Below are positions 1 through 9,319 of a DNA stretch of 64,000 nt, piece by piece. Made by a program: the position numbers and the translations under genes. Within the stretch, counting starts at the first letter, position 1. Each line of letters begins with the position of its first letter. The DNA is from Oscillibacter valericigenes Sjm18-20 (GTDB lineage: Bacteria; Bacillota; Clostridia; Oscillospirales; Oscillospiraceae): NCBI GenBank assembly GCA_000283575.1, contig AP012044.1:2418001-2482000 (forward strand). Direction: 5' to 3'. The notes beneath the pieces were generated by a model. That model saw nothing but the letters and a program-made list of their open reading frames with translations, had not been told where the DNA came from and did no database searches.

Positions 1-855
1 TCAGGCCGTTGTATTCTTGATAAAGACAAGAGCCAGTGTCAAAAAGCCTACCGCCCAGCAGTAGTATGCAAACCAACCGAATTTTCCTTTATCCGCGATC
101 ATTTTCAGCAGCCGGATACAGGCGTATCCAACCAGCGCGGCCACCAGAACACCCGCCAGATACACCGGCACCTCGCCCCAGTCGATGCCGGCCTCCGCCG
201 CGTCTTTCAGCGTCAGGATGTTGGCACCCAGCACGGCGGGAATCGACAGCAGAAACGAGAACCGCACGGCAAATTTCCGTTCAAACCCCACAAAGCACCC
301 GGCGGTGATGGTGGTCCCGGAGCGGGAAATGCCCGGACAGGTGGCGATGGCCTGCCCCACGCCCACCAGAAGTACATCCAGCATCGTGGCGGAGCGCTCG
401 GACTTGCGCCCCCTCCGCACCCGGTCGCTTGCAAACAGCAGGCAGCCGGTCAGCAGCAGGGCCACCACCACAAAGTAGATGTTACCCGACAACCCCTCGA
501 TCTTGTCCTTGAAGGGCAGCACCAAAAACAGCGGCAGCGTACCCACGATGATGAGGAAAATCAGCCGCCGGGCCGGAGGCAGCGGCGTGGGCGTAGAATG
601 GTGGGCAATGTCTCCAATCCCATGAAAAAGCTCGAAGAACATGGCCTTGATATCCGCCCAGTAAGCCACAAACACGGCCACCAGCGTGCCCATGTGCAGC
701 AGCACGTCGAAAAAGTCCGGCGGGGTCCCAAAGCCCGTCTGCCTCAGCATGTACTCCGCGATGGCCAGATGTCCGGAGCTGGAAATAGGCAAAAATTCCG
801 AAACGCCCTGGATTAAGCCCAGGACGATGGATGTCAATAGCGACAAAAACTCCAC
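1..855 (-). CDS. uppP: Undecaprenyl-diphosphatase UppP/BacA
   Basis: This polytopic membrane enzyme dephosphorylates undecaprenyl diphosphate to recycle the lipid carrier for peptidoglycan and other envelope polymers, and it underlies basal bacitracin tolerance. The 284 residues match the family length. Both active-site motifs are visible: the (E/Q)xxxE motif as Q16-E20, followed by PISSSGH with His29, and the PGISRSGTT motif at 174-182. The annotated start is GTG at 855, but the AAAGGAG ribosome binding site sits only one or two bases upstream. A TTG at 844-846 has better spacing and would shorten the protein by three residues. The stop codon lies at the very edge of the window. It is transcribed on its own from an extended -10 promoter near 975, downstream of the rnc terminator hairpin. 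Confidence 0.95.
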   Translation of the reverse strand: MEFLSLLTSIVLGLIQGVSEFLPISSSGHLAIAEYMLRQTGFGTPPDFFDVLLHMGTLVAVFVAYWADIKAMFFELFHGIGDIAHHSTPTPLPPARRLIFLIIVGTLPLFLVLPFKDKIEGLSGNIYFVVVALLLTGCLLFASDRVRRGRKSERSATMLDVLLVGVGQAIATCPGISRSGTTITAGCFVGFERKFAVRFSFLLSIPAVLGANILTLKDAAEAGIDWGEVPVYLAGVLVAALVGYACIRLLKMIADKGKFGWFAYYCWAVGFLTLALVFIKNTTA

Positions 856-972
856 TCTCCTTTATGTACGGGAACGTTATTTCCGATCCCCCGCAAGCAG
901 GGGGAAACTCGGTCTTCCGCGTATGCCGCGCGTCTTTTCTCTATCCTTAGCCGGCTGGCGGAACTATTTGGA

Positions 973-981
973 ATTATATCA
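973..981 (-). promoter_or_regulatory. Extended -10 promoter for uppP
   Basis: On the minus strand the sequence reads TGATATAAT, a perfect extended -10 element. The -35 region 17 bases further up is poor (TGGAAT), as expected when the TG extension is used. It would give uppP a 5' leader of about 110 bases containing a CCCCC/GGGGG hairpin at 888-904. Confidence 0.5.
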
Positions 982-1061
982 TAGCAGCCCGCAAAATTCC
1001 AGTCATATTTGCACTTCCTCCGTTTGCCGAAAAAGTTAACAGGCGTTTTGGGGCAGGCTGA

Positions 1062-1083
1062 GGCGGCGGGTTTCCCCGCCGCC
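1062..1083 (-). terminator. GC-rich hairpin after rnc
   Basis: A nine-base-pair stem, GGCGGCGGG against CCCGCCGCC with a four-base loop, begins 15 bases after the rnc stop codon. There is no convincing U-tract downstream, so it may be a weak terminator or a 3'-end stabiliser for the long upstream operon. Confidence 0.5.
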
Positions 1084-1097
1084 CATTCAATCCGCTT

Positions 1098-1781
1098 TCA
1101 ATTATTTTGAAGCTCTTCCATTGCGGCCTTGGCGGCGGACTGCTCCGCCTCCTTCTTACTGTGGCCGCCGCCGGCACCGATCACCATACCGTTCAGCAGC
1201 ACTTCCGCCAGAAAGGTCTTGTCGTGGTCCGGTCCCTTCTCTCCCGCCATGCGGTAGAGAAGGACCTGATTGGCCTTGCGCTGGACCAGCTCCTGAAGCT
1301 CCGTTTTAAAATCCCGCCGCCGCTCTTCCACGACCTCTTCCCGCTCCGCGTCCAGCAGGCACCGGTGAATCAGGGCGGAGGCGGCGGTGATACCGCCGTC
1401 CAGATACACCGCGGCAAACACCGCCTCGGTGGCGTCTGCCAGGATGGAGGTCCGCTCCCGGCCCCCTCCCGCTTCCTCGCCCTTGCCCAGCTTCAGATAA
1501 CGGCCAAGTTCCAGCTTCCGCGCCACCTCATACAGGCTCTGTTCACATACCAGCGCCGCCCGAATGCGGGTCAGATCCCCCTCCGGCAGGTCGGGATGCT
1601 GCAAAAACAAGAACTCCGCCGTCACAAAGCCCAGCACAGAGTCGCCCAGGAATTCCAGCCGTTCGTTGCTGTTCATTCGCCGGCTCCGGTGCTCGTTGGC
1701 ATAAGAGCTGTGATTCAGCGCCTCCTCCAGCAAAGCCGGATTTTGGAAGGTATAATTCATTTTTGTCTCCAGTTCCTTCAT
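1098..1781 (-). CDS. rnc: Ribonuclease III
   Basis: This is a double-stranded-RNA endonuclease that matures rRNA precursors and other structured transcripts. The 227 residues comprise an N-terminal RNase III domain with the signature NERLEFLGDSVL at 39-50 (Glu43 and Asp47 are metal ligands) and a second acidic motif ADATEAVFAA, followed by a C-terminal double-stranded RNA binding domain from about residue 155. The ATG at 1781 was chosen because it gives the usual N-terminus. An in-frame TTG at 1805 would add eight residues and sits directly after a hairpin. It is the last gene of the operon after plsX and acpP, the classical Firmicute order. Confidence 0.95.
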   Translation of the reverse strand: MKELETKMNYTFQNPALLEEALNHSSYANEHRSRRMNSNERLEFLGDSVLGFVTAEFLFLQHPDLPEGDLTRIRAALVCEQSLYEVARKLELGRYLKLGKGEEAGGGRERTSILADATEAVFAAVYLDGGITAASALIHRCLLDAEREEVVEERRRDFKTELQELVQRKANQVLLYRMAGEKGPDHDKTFLAEVLLNGMVIGAGGGHSKKEAEQSAAKAAMEELQNN

Positions 1782-1805
1782 AAAAGCACACTCACACTCC
1801 CCCAA

Positions 1806-1837
1806 AAGGAAACCCCGCGCGGGGCGGGGAATTCCTT
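1806..1837 (-). terminator. Terminator-like hairpin between acpP and rnc
   Basis: On the minus strand, AAGGAA and CCCCGC pair with GCGGGG and TTCCTT, and the right arm runs into TTTTGG. It starts almost at the acpP stop codon. It looks like an attenuator that would make acpP mRNA far more abundant than rnc mRNA, which suits the high demand for acyl carrier protein. That role is inferred. Confidence 0.5.
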
Positions 1838-1838
1838 C

Positions 1839-2087
1839 TTAGTTGTTTAGTTTTCCGGCAAGATAATGGACAGCATCCCCCACGGTCTTCAGATCGCTCA
1901 GGTCGTCCTCCTGAATCTCGCCTACGTCAAATTCTTCCTCCATGGCCATCACCAGTTCCACCAGATCCACAGAATCCGCGCCCAGATCCTCCTCAAAGGA
2001 AGTCTCCATGGTCACCTCATCTGGCTCCTGCGCAAACTGCTCGGCCACCAGATCTCGCATTGTCTGAAATATCTCTTCGTTCGACAT
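1839..2087 (-). CDS. acpP: Acyl carrier protein
   Basis: This small acidic carrier holds growing acyl chains on a 4'-phosphopantetheine arm in type II fatty acid synthesis. The 82 residues contain the modification site GADSVDLVEL with Ser39. The ATG at 2087 is preceded by GAGGAG at eight bases. The in-frame GTG at 2096 overlaps that ribosome binding site and is therefore rejected. It sits between plsX and rnc, and the pairing with PlsX links acyl-ACP to phospholipid synthesis. Confidence 0.95.
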   Translation of the reverse strand: MSNEEIFQTMRDLVAEQFAQEPDEVTMETSFEEDLGADSVDLVELVMAMEEEFDVGEIQEDDLSDLKTVGDAVHYLAGKLNN

Positions 2088-2158
2088 ACCAGTCACTCCT
2101 CATGACGCACATTATTGGAGTAATCATACGGCAGCACCGCATTTCTGTCAATAGAATA

Positions 2159-3190
2159 TCAGATTTTTTCTGCCGTATCCAGCTTCATCATTTCGATGTT
2201 GGCTTCCACGTCCGCAATAAAACCGCTTTTTGCGAACTCCTCCGCCTGCCGCACCGCATTTTGGAGCGCTCTGGCATCGGACCCGCCGTGGGCCTTGACA
2301 ACCGGCTTCGTAATTCCCAAAAATGGCGTGCCGCCCACCGCACCGGGGTCAAACATACTTTTGAAGCCGGCCATCTGGTCCTTCATCATCAGCGCCGCCA
2401 GCTTCGTCTTCGCGCCGGAGAGGAACATCGCCTTCATCTCTTTGGACATAAATTTCGCCGTTCCCTCCAGAGATTTGAGCATGACGTTTCCTGTAAAGCC
2501 GTCTGTCACGATTACGTCCGCTCCGCCCAGCATGGCGTCGGACGCCTCGATATTCCCGATAAAGCGGATGCGTCCCGCCTTGCCCGCCTGATCCAAAGCG
2601 GCATAGGCCTCATGGCGCAGGGTGTCTCCCTTTTCGCTCTCGGCACCGATATTCAAAAGGCCCACCCGGGGGCTTTCCACTTCCATGACCCGCCGGGCGT
2701 AAAAGCTCCCCAGAAACGCAAATTGAAGCAGGTATTCCGCCGTACATTCCGCGTTGGCTCCGGCATCACACAGCACGGCTCTGCCTCCCAGCACGGGGAT
2801 CTGGGGACACAGCGCCGCACGGCGGATGCCCCGTATGCGCTTCACCACCAGCGTAGCCCCGGAGAGAAGCGCGCCGGTGGAGCCGGCGGAGACAAATCCG
2901 TCCCCTATGCCGTCTTTCAGCATATTCAATCCCACGGTGAGGGATGAATTCTTCTTTTTTTTGAACGCCATGGCGGGGTCGTCCGCAATCTCCACCACCT
3001 CGGCGGCATCTTTGATCTCCACTCCGGCGGGCAGCGTTTTCTCCCCGCAGTCCTCCACGGCCTTCAGCACCTGCGCCGTCCGGCCCACCAGTATGATCTC
3101 CGTCCCATAAGCCCTGTGGGCGGCCAGCGCGCCTTTTACGATCTCACCCGGGGCGTTGTCTCCGCCCATGGCATCTACGATGATTTTCAT
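2159..3190 (-). CDS. plsX: Phosphate acyltransferase PlsX
   Basis: PlsX converts acyl-ACP and phosphate to acyl-phosphate, the donor used by PlsY for phosphatidic acid synthesis. The 343-residue protein begins with the family hallmark MKIIVDAMGGDNAP and has the usual length. The ATG at 3190 has AAAGGG about nine bases upstream. The preceding in-frame ATG at 3199 is too close to it. The gene is followed by acpP, whose product is its substrate carrier. Confidence 0.95.
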   Translation of the reverse strand: MKIIVDAMGGDNAPGEIVKGALAAHRAYGTEIILVGRTAQVLKAVEDCGEKTLPAGVEIKDAAEVVEIADDPAMAFKKKKNSSLTVGLNMLKDGIGDGFVSAGSTGALLSGATLVVKRIRGIRRAALCPQIPVLGGRAVLCDAGANAECTAEYLLQFAFLGSFYARRVMEVESPRVGLLNIGAESEKGDTLRHEAYAALDQAGKAGRIRFIGNIEASDAMLGGADVIVTDGFTGNVMLKSLEGTAKFMSKEMKAMFLSGAKTKLAALMMKDQMAGFKSMFDPGAVGGTPFLGITKPVVKAHGGSDARALQNAVRQAEEFAKSGFIADVEANIEMMKLDTAEKI

Positions 3191-3247
3191 GTAGCCCATC
3201 CCTTTCGCCGCGTCCCGTTGGGATACCCCGCGGGGTGCGGAATCTGT

Positions 3248-4555
3248 TTAGCGGAGCACTTCCTCGCGCATTTTGTCCACGATTTTCAGCGACCGTTGTG
3301 ATAACTCCGTATTTTTATCCCGCTTTCCCTTGACCCGGCGATCCAGCGGCGGCATAATGCCGAAATTGACGTTCATGGGCTGGAACCGGACCACCGACTC
3401 GTCGCTGATATACAGCCCCAGCGCCCCAATGGCAGTCTGCCTCGGAAAATCCAGCGGCGGCAAAGCCCGCAGCCGCCGGGACAGCTCCACGGCGGCCAGA
3501 TACCCGCTGGCGCAGGACTCCACGTAGCCCTCCACACCGGTCATCTGTCCGGCGAAGGAGATGCGTGGCTCCTTTTTCATCCGGTAGTACCGGTCCAACA
3601 GCCGGGGCGAGTCCAGGAACGTATTCCGGTGCATCACGCCATACCGCAAAAACTCCGCATTTTTCAGGGCGGGAATCATGGAGAACACCCGTTTCTGCTC
3701 CGGAAATTTCAGATGGGTCTGAAAGCCCACCAGATTGTAAACGCTGCCGTCGGCATTGTCCCTGCGCAGCTGCACCACGGCGTAGGGCCAGCGCCCCGTC
3801 CGGGGATCATCCAATCCCCTGGGCTTTAGCGGTCCGTAAAGCAGGGTATCGTGGCCCCGGCGTGCCATGACCTCCACGGGCATACAGCCCTCAAACACCT
3901 TTTGGTCCTCGAAACCGTGGACCGGGGCCTCCTCGGCGGTGGTCAGCGCCTGCCAGAAGTCGTCGTACTCCGCCTGCGTCATGGGGCAGTTGGCATAATC
4001 CGCCGTGCCCTTGCCGTAGCGGGAGCCCATCCACGCGAAATCCATATCCACGCTGTCCGCCGCGATCAGCGGCGCGGCGGCGTCGTAAAAGTGCAGGGCG
4101 GAATCCCGTCCCAGGAGAGCTTGCAGCCGATCCGCCAGTGCATCGGAAGTCAGGGGACCGGAGGCAACCAGCACCTCGCCCTCCGGCAGTTCGGTCACCT
4201 CGCCGGGAACCACGGTGATATTGGGGCAACTTTTGATCTTTTCCGTCACCATGGCGGAAAAGCCGTGGCGGTCCACCGCCAGCGCGCCGCCCGCCTCCAC
4301 CCGGGTGGCGTCCGCGCAGGCCATGATCAGGGAGCCCAGCCGCCTCAGTTCCTCTTTTAAAAGGCCCACGGCGTTTTCCAGCTGGTCGCTGCGCAGGGAG
4401 TTGGAACAGCACAGCTCCGCAAAGTCATCCGTTACATGGGCGGGGGTCCTTTTCTGCGGCTTCATCTCATAGAGCGTCACCTGGATGCCCCGACGGGCCA
4501 GCTGCCAGGCCGCTTCGCTGCCGGCAAGGCCCGCGCCGATGACCGATACGTTCAT
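3248..4555 (-). CDS. trmFO: Methylenetetrahydrofolate-tRNA-(uracil-5-)-methyltransferase TrmFO
   Basis: This FAD- and folate-dependent enzyme makes m5U54 in the T-loop of tRNA, the Firmicute alternative to SAM-dependent TrmA. The 435 residues begin with the FAD-binding motif [10 protein letters not shown] at 7-16, followed by [20 protein letters not shown] with the conserved Cys49/Cys50 region. The second conserved cysteine lies in [14 protein letters not shown]. It lies between topA and plsX. The topA-trmFO adjacency is common in Firmicutes. Confidence 0.96.
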   Translation of the reverse strand: MNVSVIGAGLAGSEAAWQLARRGIQVTLYEMKPQKRTPAHVTDDFAELCCSNSLRSDQLENAVGLLKEELRRLGSLIMACADATRVEAGGALAVDRHGFSAMVTEKIKSCPNITVVPGEVTELPEGEVLVASGPLTSDALADRLQALLGRDSALHFYDAAAPLIAADSVDMDFAWMGSRYGKGTADYANCPMTQAEYDDFWQALTTAEEAPVHGFEDQKVFEGCMPVEVMARRGHDTLLYGPLKPRGLDDPRTGRWPYAVVQLRRDNADGSVYNLVGFQTHLKFPEQKRVFSMIPALKNAEFLRYGVMHRNTFLDSPRLLDRYYRMKKEPRISFAGQMTGVEGYVESCASGYLAAVELSRRLRALPPLDFPRQTAIGALGLYISDESVVRFQPMNVNFGIMPPLDRRVKGKRDKNTELSQRSLKIVDKMREEVLR

Positions 4556-4627
4556 ATATGTGTCCTTTCGGATGCCCTTTTCCTGAAGAGAGCAGGAATT
4601 TCGCGCCGATGCGGCGGGCCGGGCAAA

Positions 4628-7051
4628 TCAATTCTCTTTTTCAGCCGCAGATTTCTTTGCAACTGTCTTTTTGGCAGCTGTCTTCTTGGCGGCAGGCTTT
4701 CTTGCCGCCGTTTTAGTCACACCTGTCTTTTTGTCTGCCCCAGACCCGGCGGCAGATTTTTTAGCCGCAGGCTCCTTTGCCGTTCTTTTGGATTTGGCTT
4801 TTGCGGCAGGCTTTTTTGCAGTCGCCTTTTTTGCGGCGGTCACATCCGTGGCGCTCTCTTCCGCCGCCTCTGCGGAACCAGCGGACTCGCCGCCCTCGTC
4901 GGTCTTCTTTTTGGGATACCCCCGCTGGTCCTCCGGCAGGAAATTGGAACAGTTCGGATTCACGCAGTATGGCCGCTTGTAGCCCCGGCCCGACCGCTTG
5001 AACATGGTCTGTCCGCACACCGGGCAGTCGTCCTTCACCGGCACGTCCCAAGTCATAAAGTCGCACTTTGCGGCCTCGTCCCTGGCGGTGCGGTGCTCGC
5101 AGCAGTAATAATTATACTGCTTACCGGTCTTTTTACTGACGCCGGTACGCTTCATGAGCCGCCCGCCGCACTTGGGGCAACGGCCCGGCATCACCACCAC
5201 CAGCGGCATGGTGAAGCTGCAATCCGGGTATCCCGGGCAGGCCAAAAACCGTCCAAACCGCCCGGACTTCACCACCAGATTCCGCCCGCACTCCGGGCAG
5301 ATCTCCTCACTGACTTCATCGGGGACCTTGATGCGGGTCCCCTCCAGCGCGGTCTCCGCGTCCTTGAGGTTCTTTTCAAAATCACCGTAAAAATCCCGCA
5401 GAACATTTTTCCACGGGGTCACACCCTCCTCCACGGAGTCCAGCTTCTGCTCCATGTGGGCGGTAAATTGAAGATCCGCGATGTCGGAAAACCGCTGCTT
5501 CATCAGCTCTGTTACCACGCGGCCCAGGTTCGTGATCTTCAGGTACTTGCCTTCTTTGATCACGTACTCCCGGTCGATAATCGTGGACACAGTGGGGGCA
5601 TAAGTGGAAGGCCGGCCGATGCCCTGCTCCTCCATGGCGCGGATGAGCGTTGCGTCGGTGTAGTGGGCAGGGGGCTGGGTGAAGTGCTGATCCCTGTAGA
5701 ACTCTTTCAGCGCCAAGGGTTCCCCCTCCCGCAACGCGGGCAGTGGGGATTCCTTTTCCTCTTTTTCCTCGTCCTTTCCCTCTTCATAGACAGCGGTGTA
5801 ACCCGCGAATTTCAAGCCCGACGCGGTGGCGCGGAACATGTGCTCTCCCGCCGCAATGTCCACAGACACGCTGTCATACACGGCGTTTTCCATCTGACTG
5901 GCCAAAAACCGGCTCCAGATCAGCTTGTACAGCCGATACTGCTCCCCGGTCAGATCGCCCTTCACCTGCTCCGGCGTCAATGCCACGTTGCTGGGGCGAA
6001 TCGCCTCATGGGCATCCTGCGCATTGGCCTTGGCCTTGTAGTGCCGGGTACGGGCGGGATAGTAATCCTTTCCGTACCGACCCAGAATAAAACTCTTTGC
6101 GGCGGAGAGCGCCTCCTCGCTGATGCGCAGGGAGTCGGTTCTCATATAAGTGATAAGGCCCACGGTGCCTTCGCCCGCAATGTCCACGCCCTCATAGAGC
6201 TGTTGGGCAATGGCCATGGTCCGCCGGGGGGTCATGCTCAGCTTCCGGGACGCGTCCTGCTGGAGCGTAGAGGTGGTAAACGGGGGGGAGGGACTGCGCT
6301 GCTTGTCTGTCCGCTTTACGGCCGAAACGGCAAACGCCTGATTCCGGGTCTCCTCCACTACGGCCTCCACCTCTTCGGCAGACTTCAACTCCACTTTTTT
6401 GCCGTCTCTGCCGTGGTAATGGGCGGTAAATTCCGTTTTCTTCGCGTCGTCGCCCCGGAAAACGGCATCCAGCGTCCAGTATTCCTCCGGCTTGAACGCC
6501 TCGATTTCCCTCTCCCGGTCGTCCACCATGCGGGTGGCCACGGACTGCACCCGCCCGGCGGAGAGGCCCCGGCGGATCTTTTTCCAGAGAAGCGGGCTGA
6601 GCTGATAGCCCACGATGCGGTCCAGAATACGCCGGGCCTGTTGGGCATCCACCAGATTCTGGTCGATATCCCGCGGCTCCTGAATAGACTCCTGTACCAC
6701 CTTTTTTGTGATCTCGTTGAACGTCACGCGGTGGGTCTTACTGTCCGGCAGATTCAAAAGCTGCTTCAAATGCCAGGAGATCGCCTCGCCCTCGCGGTCC
6801 GGGTCGGTGGCAAGATATACGGTATCGGCAGCTTTCGCGGACTTTTTCAAATCGCTGATAATGTCTTCCTTGCCCTTGATGGGCTGGTAAACGGGGTCGA
6901 AGTCATGCTCCACGTCCACGCCCAGAGTGCTTTTCGGCAGGTCTCGCAGATGGCCCATGGAAGCCTTGACACGGAACTCCTTTCCAAGATATTTTTCGAT
7001 GGTCTTGGCCTTCGCAGGAGATTCCACGATGACCAGGCTCTGTTTTGCCAT
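4628..7051 (-). CDS. topA: DNA topoisomerase I
   Basis: This type IA topoisomerase relaxes negative supercoils by single-strand passage. The 807 residues contain an N-terminal Toprim domain (VIVESPAKAKTIEKYLG, then ATDPDREGEAISWHL at 81-95), the active-site motif TYMRTDS with catalytic Tyr302, and three C-terminal four-cysteine zinc ribbons starting CPECG, CPKCG and CPVCG. The last 70 or so residues are an unusual lysine/alanine-rich tail built from KKxAAK-type repeats, resembling histone H1 tails and likely to bind DNA non-specifically. The ATG at 7051 follows GGAGGTAACT. It lies 38 bases downstream of dprA, another common pairing. Confidence 0.96.
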   Translation of the reverse strand: MAKQSLVIVESPAKAKTIEKYLGKEFRVKASMGHLRDLPKSTLGVDVEHDFDPVYQPIKGKEDIISDLKKSAKAADTVYLATDPDREGEAISWHLKQLLNLPDSKTHRVTFNEITKKVVQESIQEPRDIDQNLVDAQQARRILDRIVGYQLSPLLWKKIRRGLSAGRVQSVATRMVDDREREIEAFKPEEYWTLDAVFRGDDAKKTEFTAHYHGRDGKKVELKSAEEVEAVVEETRNQAFAVSAVKRTDKQRSPSPPFTTSTLQQDASRKLSMTPRRTMAIAQQLYEGVDIAGEGTVGLITYMRTDSLRISEEALSAAKSFILGRYGKDYYPARTRHYKAKANAQDAHEAIRPSNVALTPEQVKGDLTGEQYRLYKLIWSRFLASQMENAVYDSVSVDIAAGEHMFRATASGLKFAGYTAVYEEGKDEEKEEKESPLPALREGEPLALKEFYRDQHFTQPPAHYTDATLIRAMEEQGIGRPSTYAPTVSTIIDREYVIKEGKYLKITNLGRVVTELMKQRFSDIADLQFTAHMEQKLDSVEEGVTPWKNVLRDFYGDFEKNLKDAETALEGTRIKVPDEVSEEICPECGRNLVVKSGRFGRFLACPGYPDCSFTMPLVVVMPGRCPKCGGRLMKRTGVSKKTGKQYNYYCCEHRTARDEAAKCDFMTWDVPVKDDCPVCGQTMFKRSGRGYKRPYCVNPNCSNFLPEDQRGYPKKKTDEGGESAGSAEAAEESATDVTAAKKATAKKPAAKAKSKRTAKEPAAKKSAAGSGADKKTGVTKTAARKPAAKKTAAKKTVAKKSAAEKEN

Positions 7052-7089
7052 AGTTACCTCCAAAACTTTTCACAGATACAAAGTAAAAA

Positions 7090-8262
7090 TTATTTTATAA
7101 GTGTTACAGCGCGGACATACCGCTTTCCGCTGCACTGCGTCACATATTGGTCGATTTCCAGCATAGTCAGTGCCGACAATACCCGGCGGGCAGGCAGCTC
7201 CGTCAGTTCGATCAGGTCGTCCACCGGCATGGGCCGGTCGGTCAGAGTCCGCAGAAGAAGGATCTGATCGTCGGTGAGTCCCGCGTCTTTCAAAGAAAGG
7301 GACGGCAATGCCGGTTGGGCGGCCTCCGCGGCCTGGCCTGGCTGTCTTTCCATAAGCTCCGGCGCAGAACGGGTCTGCCCACGGAGTTTGCCCGGAAATT
7401 GGGCTACGTAATCCCGCAGGATATCCCACGGCTCCGCCGCCACCCCCGCGCCGTCCCGGATCAGGCGGTTGCAGCCTTTGCTGTTTTCGGCGTAGATGGG
7501 ACCGGGGACGGCAAATACATCGCGTCCCTGATCCAGGGCCATTCCGGCGGTAATGAGCGCGCCGCTGCGCGCCGGCGCCTCTACCACCAGCGCGGCCACG
7601 GACAGTCCGGACATAATGCGGTTGCGGATGGGAAAATGGCCGGGCAGGGGTTCCGTCCCCGGCGGATACTCGGAGATCAGGCAGCCCGCGGCGGCCACAT
7701 CGTCATAGAGCCATCCGTTTTCCCTGGGATAGATCACATCGGCGCCGCCGCCCAGTACGCCGACGACAATACCGCCCGCCCGCAAAGCACCCTGCGCCGC
7801 AGCGGAATCAATTCCCCGGGCAAGTCCCGTGACCACTATGGCCCCACCGTCCGCCAGCCCAAAAGCAAGGTCCTCCGCACACCGGATACCGTAAGGCGAC
7901 GCTTTCCGCGTCCCCACTACGGCAATGGCGGGCAACTCGTCCACCGCAGGGAGTCGGCCCCGGGTATACAGGAGGCAGGGCGGATCGTAAATGCTCCGGA
8001 GCCGGACGGGATACGCCGCATCGTGGAGCGTCAGAAGCTGAAGGCCCAGGCGTTCACAGTCCGCCAGAATTTTATCCGCTCCGGAAAGATTCTTGTCCTT
8101 CAGGGCCTCCGCCTCTCGCCGGGTGATGCCCTCGGTCAGCAAAATCTCCCCCTCGTCGGCGTAATAGACGTCCTCCGGAGTGGCGAAATGCTCCAGCAGG
8201 GCAAGCCGGGTCTGGTTGCCGACACCCTCGCGCTGGGAGAGCCACACCCAGTATTTCAGCAT
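7090..8262 (-). CDS. dprA: DNA-processing protein DprA
   Basis: DprA binds incoming single-stranded DNA and loads RecA during natural transformation; it is also widely kept in species not known to be competent. The 390 residues have an N-terminal SAM-like region, the central Rossmann domain (VVGTRKASPYG, TGLARGIDSAAAQGAL, PLPGHFPIRNRIMSGLS) and a C-terminal winged-helix DprA_WH domain. The ATG at 8262 has AAGGA seven bases upstream. The GTG at 8268 is nearer and less likely. The gap to the upstream methyltransferase gene is 19 bases, so they are co-transcribed. Confidence 0.94.
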   Translation of the reverse strand: MLKYWVWLSQREGVGNQTRLALLEHFATPEDVYYADEGEILLTEGITRREAEALKDKNLSGADKILADCERLGLQLLTLHDAAYPVRLRSIYDPPCLLYTRGRLPAVDELPAIAVVGTRKASPYGIRCAEDLAFGLADGGAIVVTGLARGIDSAAAQGALRAGGIVVGVLGGGADVIYPRENGWLYDDVAAAGCLISEYPPGTEPLPGHFPIRNRIMSGLSVAALVVEAPARSGALITAGMALDQGRDVFAVPGPIYAENSKGCNRLIRDGAGVAAEPWDILRDYVAQFPGKLRGQTRSAPELMERQPGQAAEAAQPALPSLSLKDAGLTDDQILLLRTLTDRPMPVDDLIELTELPARRVLSALTMLEIDQYVTQCSGKRYVRAVTLIK

Positions 8263-8281
8263 GGACACGTCCTTCCCTCCT

Positions 8282-9049
8282 TCACTTCCGGCAACGGGCC
8301 ATCTCCCACAGCAGCGCCGCGGCGGCAGCCGCAGCGTTCAGGGATTCGCAGCGGTCGTTCATGGGAATCTTGACTGTCGCGCTGCAAAGGGACAAAACCT
8401 CATTTGAAAGTCCCTGACCTTCGCTGCCGATGGCAGCGGCGGCCCGGCTGTAATCCACATCCCGGACGTCCCGGGTATCCGCCCGCAGCGCCGCGCCGTA
8501 CAGCGGGATGCCGCTGCGTTTCAGTAGCGCGGCAGCCTCCATGGCCCCGCAGGTCCACACCGGACAGCGGAACACCGCGCCCATGCTGGCCCGGAGTGTT
8601 CTGGGATGATAGAGGTCGGCGCAGCCGTTTACCAGAAACAGCCCGTCCGCCCAGAAGGCATCCGCCGTTCTGAGAATCGTCCCCACGTTCCCGGGGTCCT
8701 GCACTCCGTCCAGCACCACATACCTGCTTCCATCCAGCCCTTCCGGCAGCGCCGCCTCCCGCATCCGACACACGGCCAAAACGCCCTGAGGCGTTTTGCT
8801 TGGAGCGACGGAGGCCATCACATCCTCCGGTACCTCCACCACCCGAACAGAATATGGCAGCTCACCCAGTTTTTGTCCCGGCGTGGTCACCACCGCGTCC
8901 ACCGTCTCCGGTGCCCAGCGGAGAGCTTCCTCCGCCAGCTTTGGGCTGTCACAGAGGAAGCATCCGGTTTCGCGGCGGAATTTGCCGTCCGCCGCCAGCT
9001 TTCGGAGCCGGAGGCAGAGCGGATTCTTTCTGCTGGAGATCCACTCCAT
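8282..9049 (-). CDS. TrmH/SpoU family RNA 2'-O-methyltransferase
   Basis: This is a SAM-dependent RNA 2'-O-ribose methyltransferase of the SPOUT superfamily, similar in layout to YsgA/RlmB-like proteins. The N-terminal 90 residues form a substrate-binding domain. The C-terminal trefoil-knot domain shows the three family motifs: VQDPGNVGTILRTADAF, AAIGSEGQGLSNE and VKIPMNDRCESLNAAAAAAA. The exact rRNA or tRNA target cannot be read from sequence. It is the first gene of the operon leading to dprA and topA, with GGAG-rich sequence before the ATG. Confidence 0.88.
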   Translation of the reverse strand: MEWISSRKNPLCLRLRKLAADGKFRRETGCFLCDSPKLAEEALRWAPETVDAVVTTPGQKLGELPYSVRVVEVPEDVMASVAPSKTPQGVLAVCRMREAALPEGLDGSRYVVLDGVQDPGNVGTILRTADAFWADGLFLVNGCADLYHPRTLRASMGAVFRCPVWTCGAMEAAALLKRSGIPLYGAALRADTRDVRDVDYSRAAAAIGSEGQGLSNEVLSLCSATVKIPMNDRCESLNAAAAAAALLWEMARCRK

Positions 9050-9092
9050 GTCCTCTCCCCTCCTTCCTAATTACAAAACAGAGCTCCGATAC

Positions 9093-9120
9093 ATTATAAA
9101 TAAATGAACCCAAATTTCAA
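9093..9120 (-). promoter_or_regulatory. Promoter of the methyltransferase-dprA-topA-trmFO-plsX-acpP-rnc operon
   Basis: The minus strand carries TTGAAA (9120-9115), a 16-base spacer and TATAAT (9098-9093), a close match to a SigA promoter. Transcription would start about 40 bases before the methyltransferase start codon. The 270-base stretch between 9050 and 9319 otherwise holds nothing recognisable. Confidence 0.7.
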
Positions 9121-9319
9121 TACGAAAGTGAGTATATCATACGCCGCTGGAAGATTCAAGTCAACGATTTTGTATAAAAACACGGTTTTTCACAGGGTAT
9201 TGTCCTTTGGATTTTCCAGTAAAAGTCCGTCTGGAAACGGAAGAAAAAGGCTGCGCCGTCCGCAAAAAGACATCTGCGGCCCCCGGGCGGCACGTTCCCT
9301 CTTTCGCAAAAGCGGCCAG

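Noticed and set aside
4436..7267. Plus-strand open frame of 943 codons over topA
   Set aside because: Mirror frame of the certain topA gene, with no domain and an Arg/Pro/His-rich composition typical of antisense frames in GC-rich DNA.
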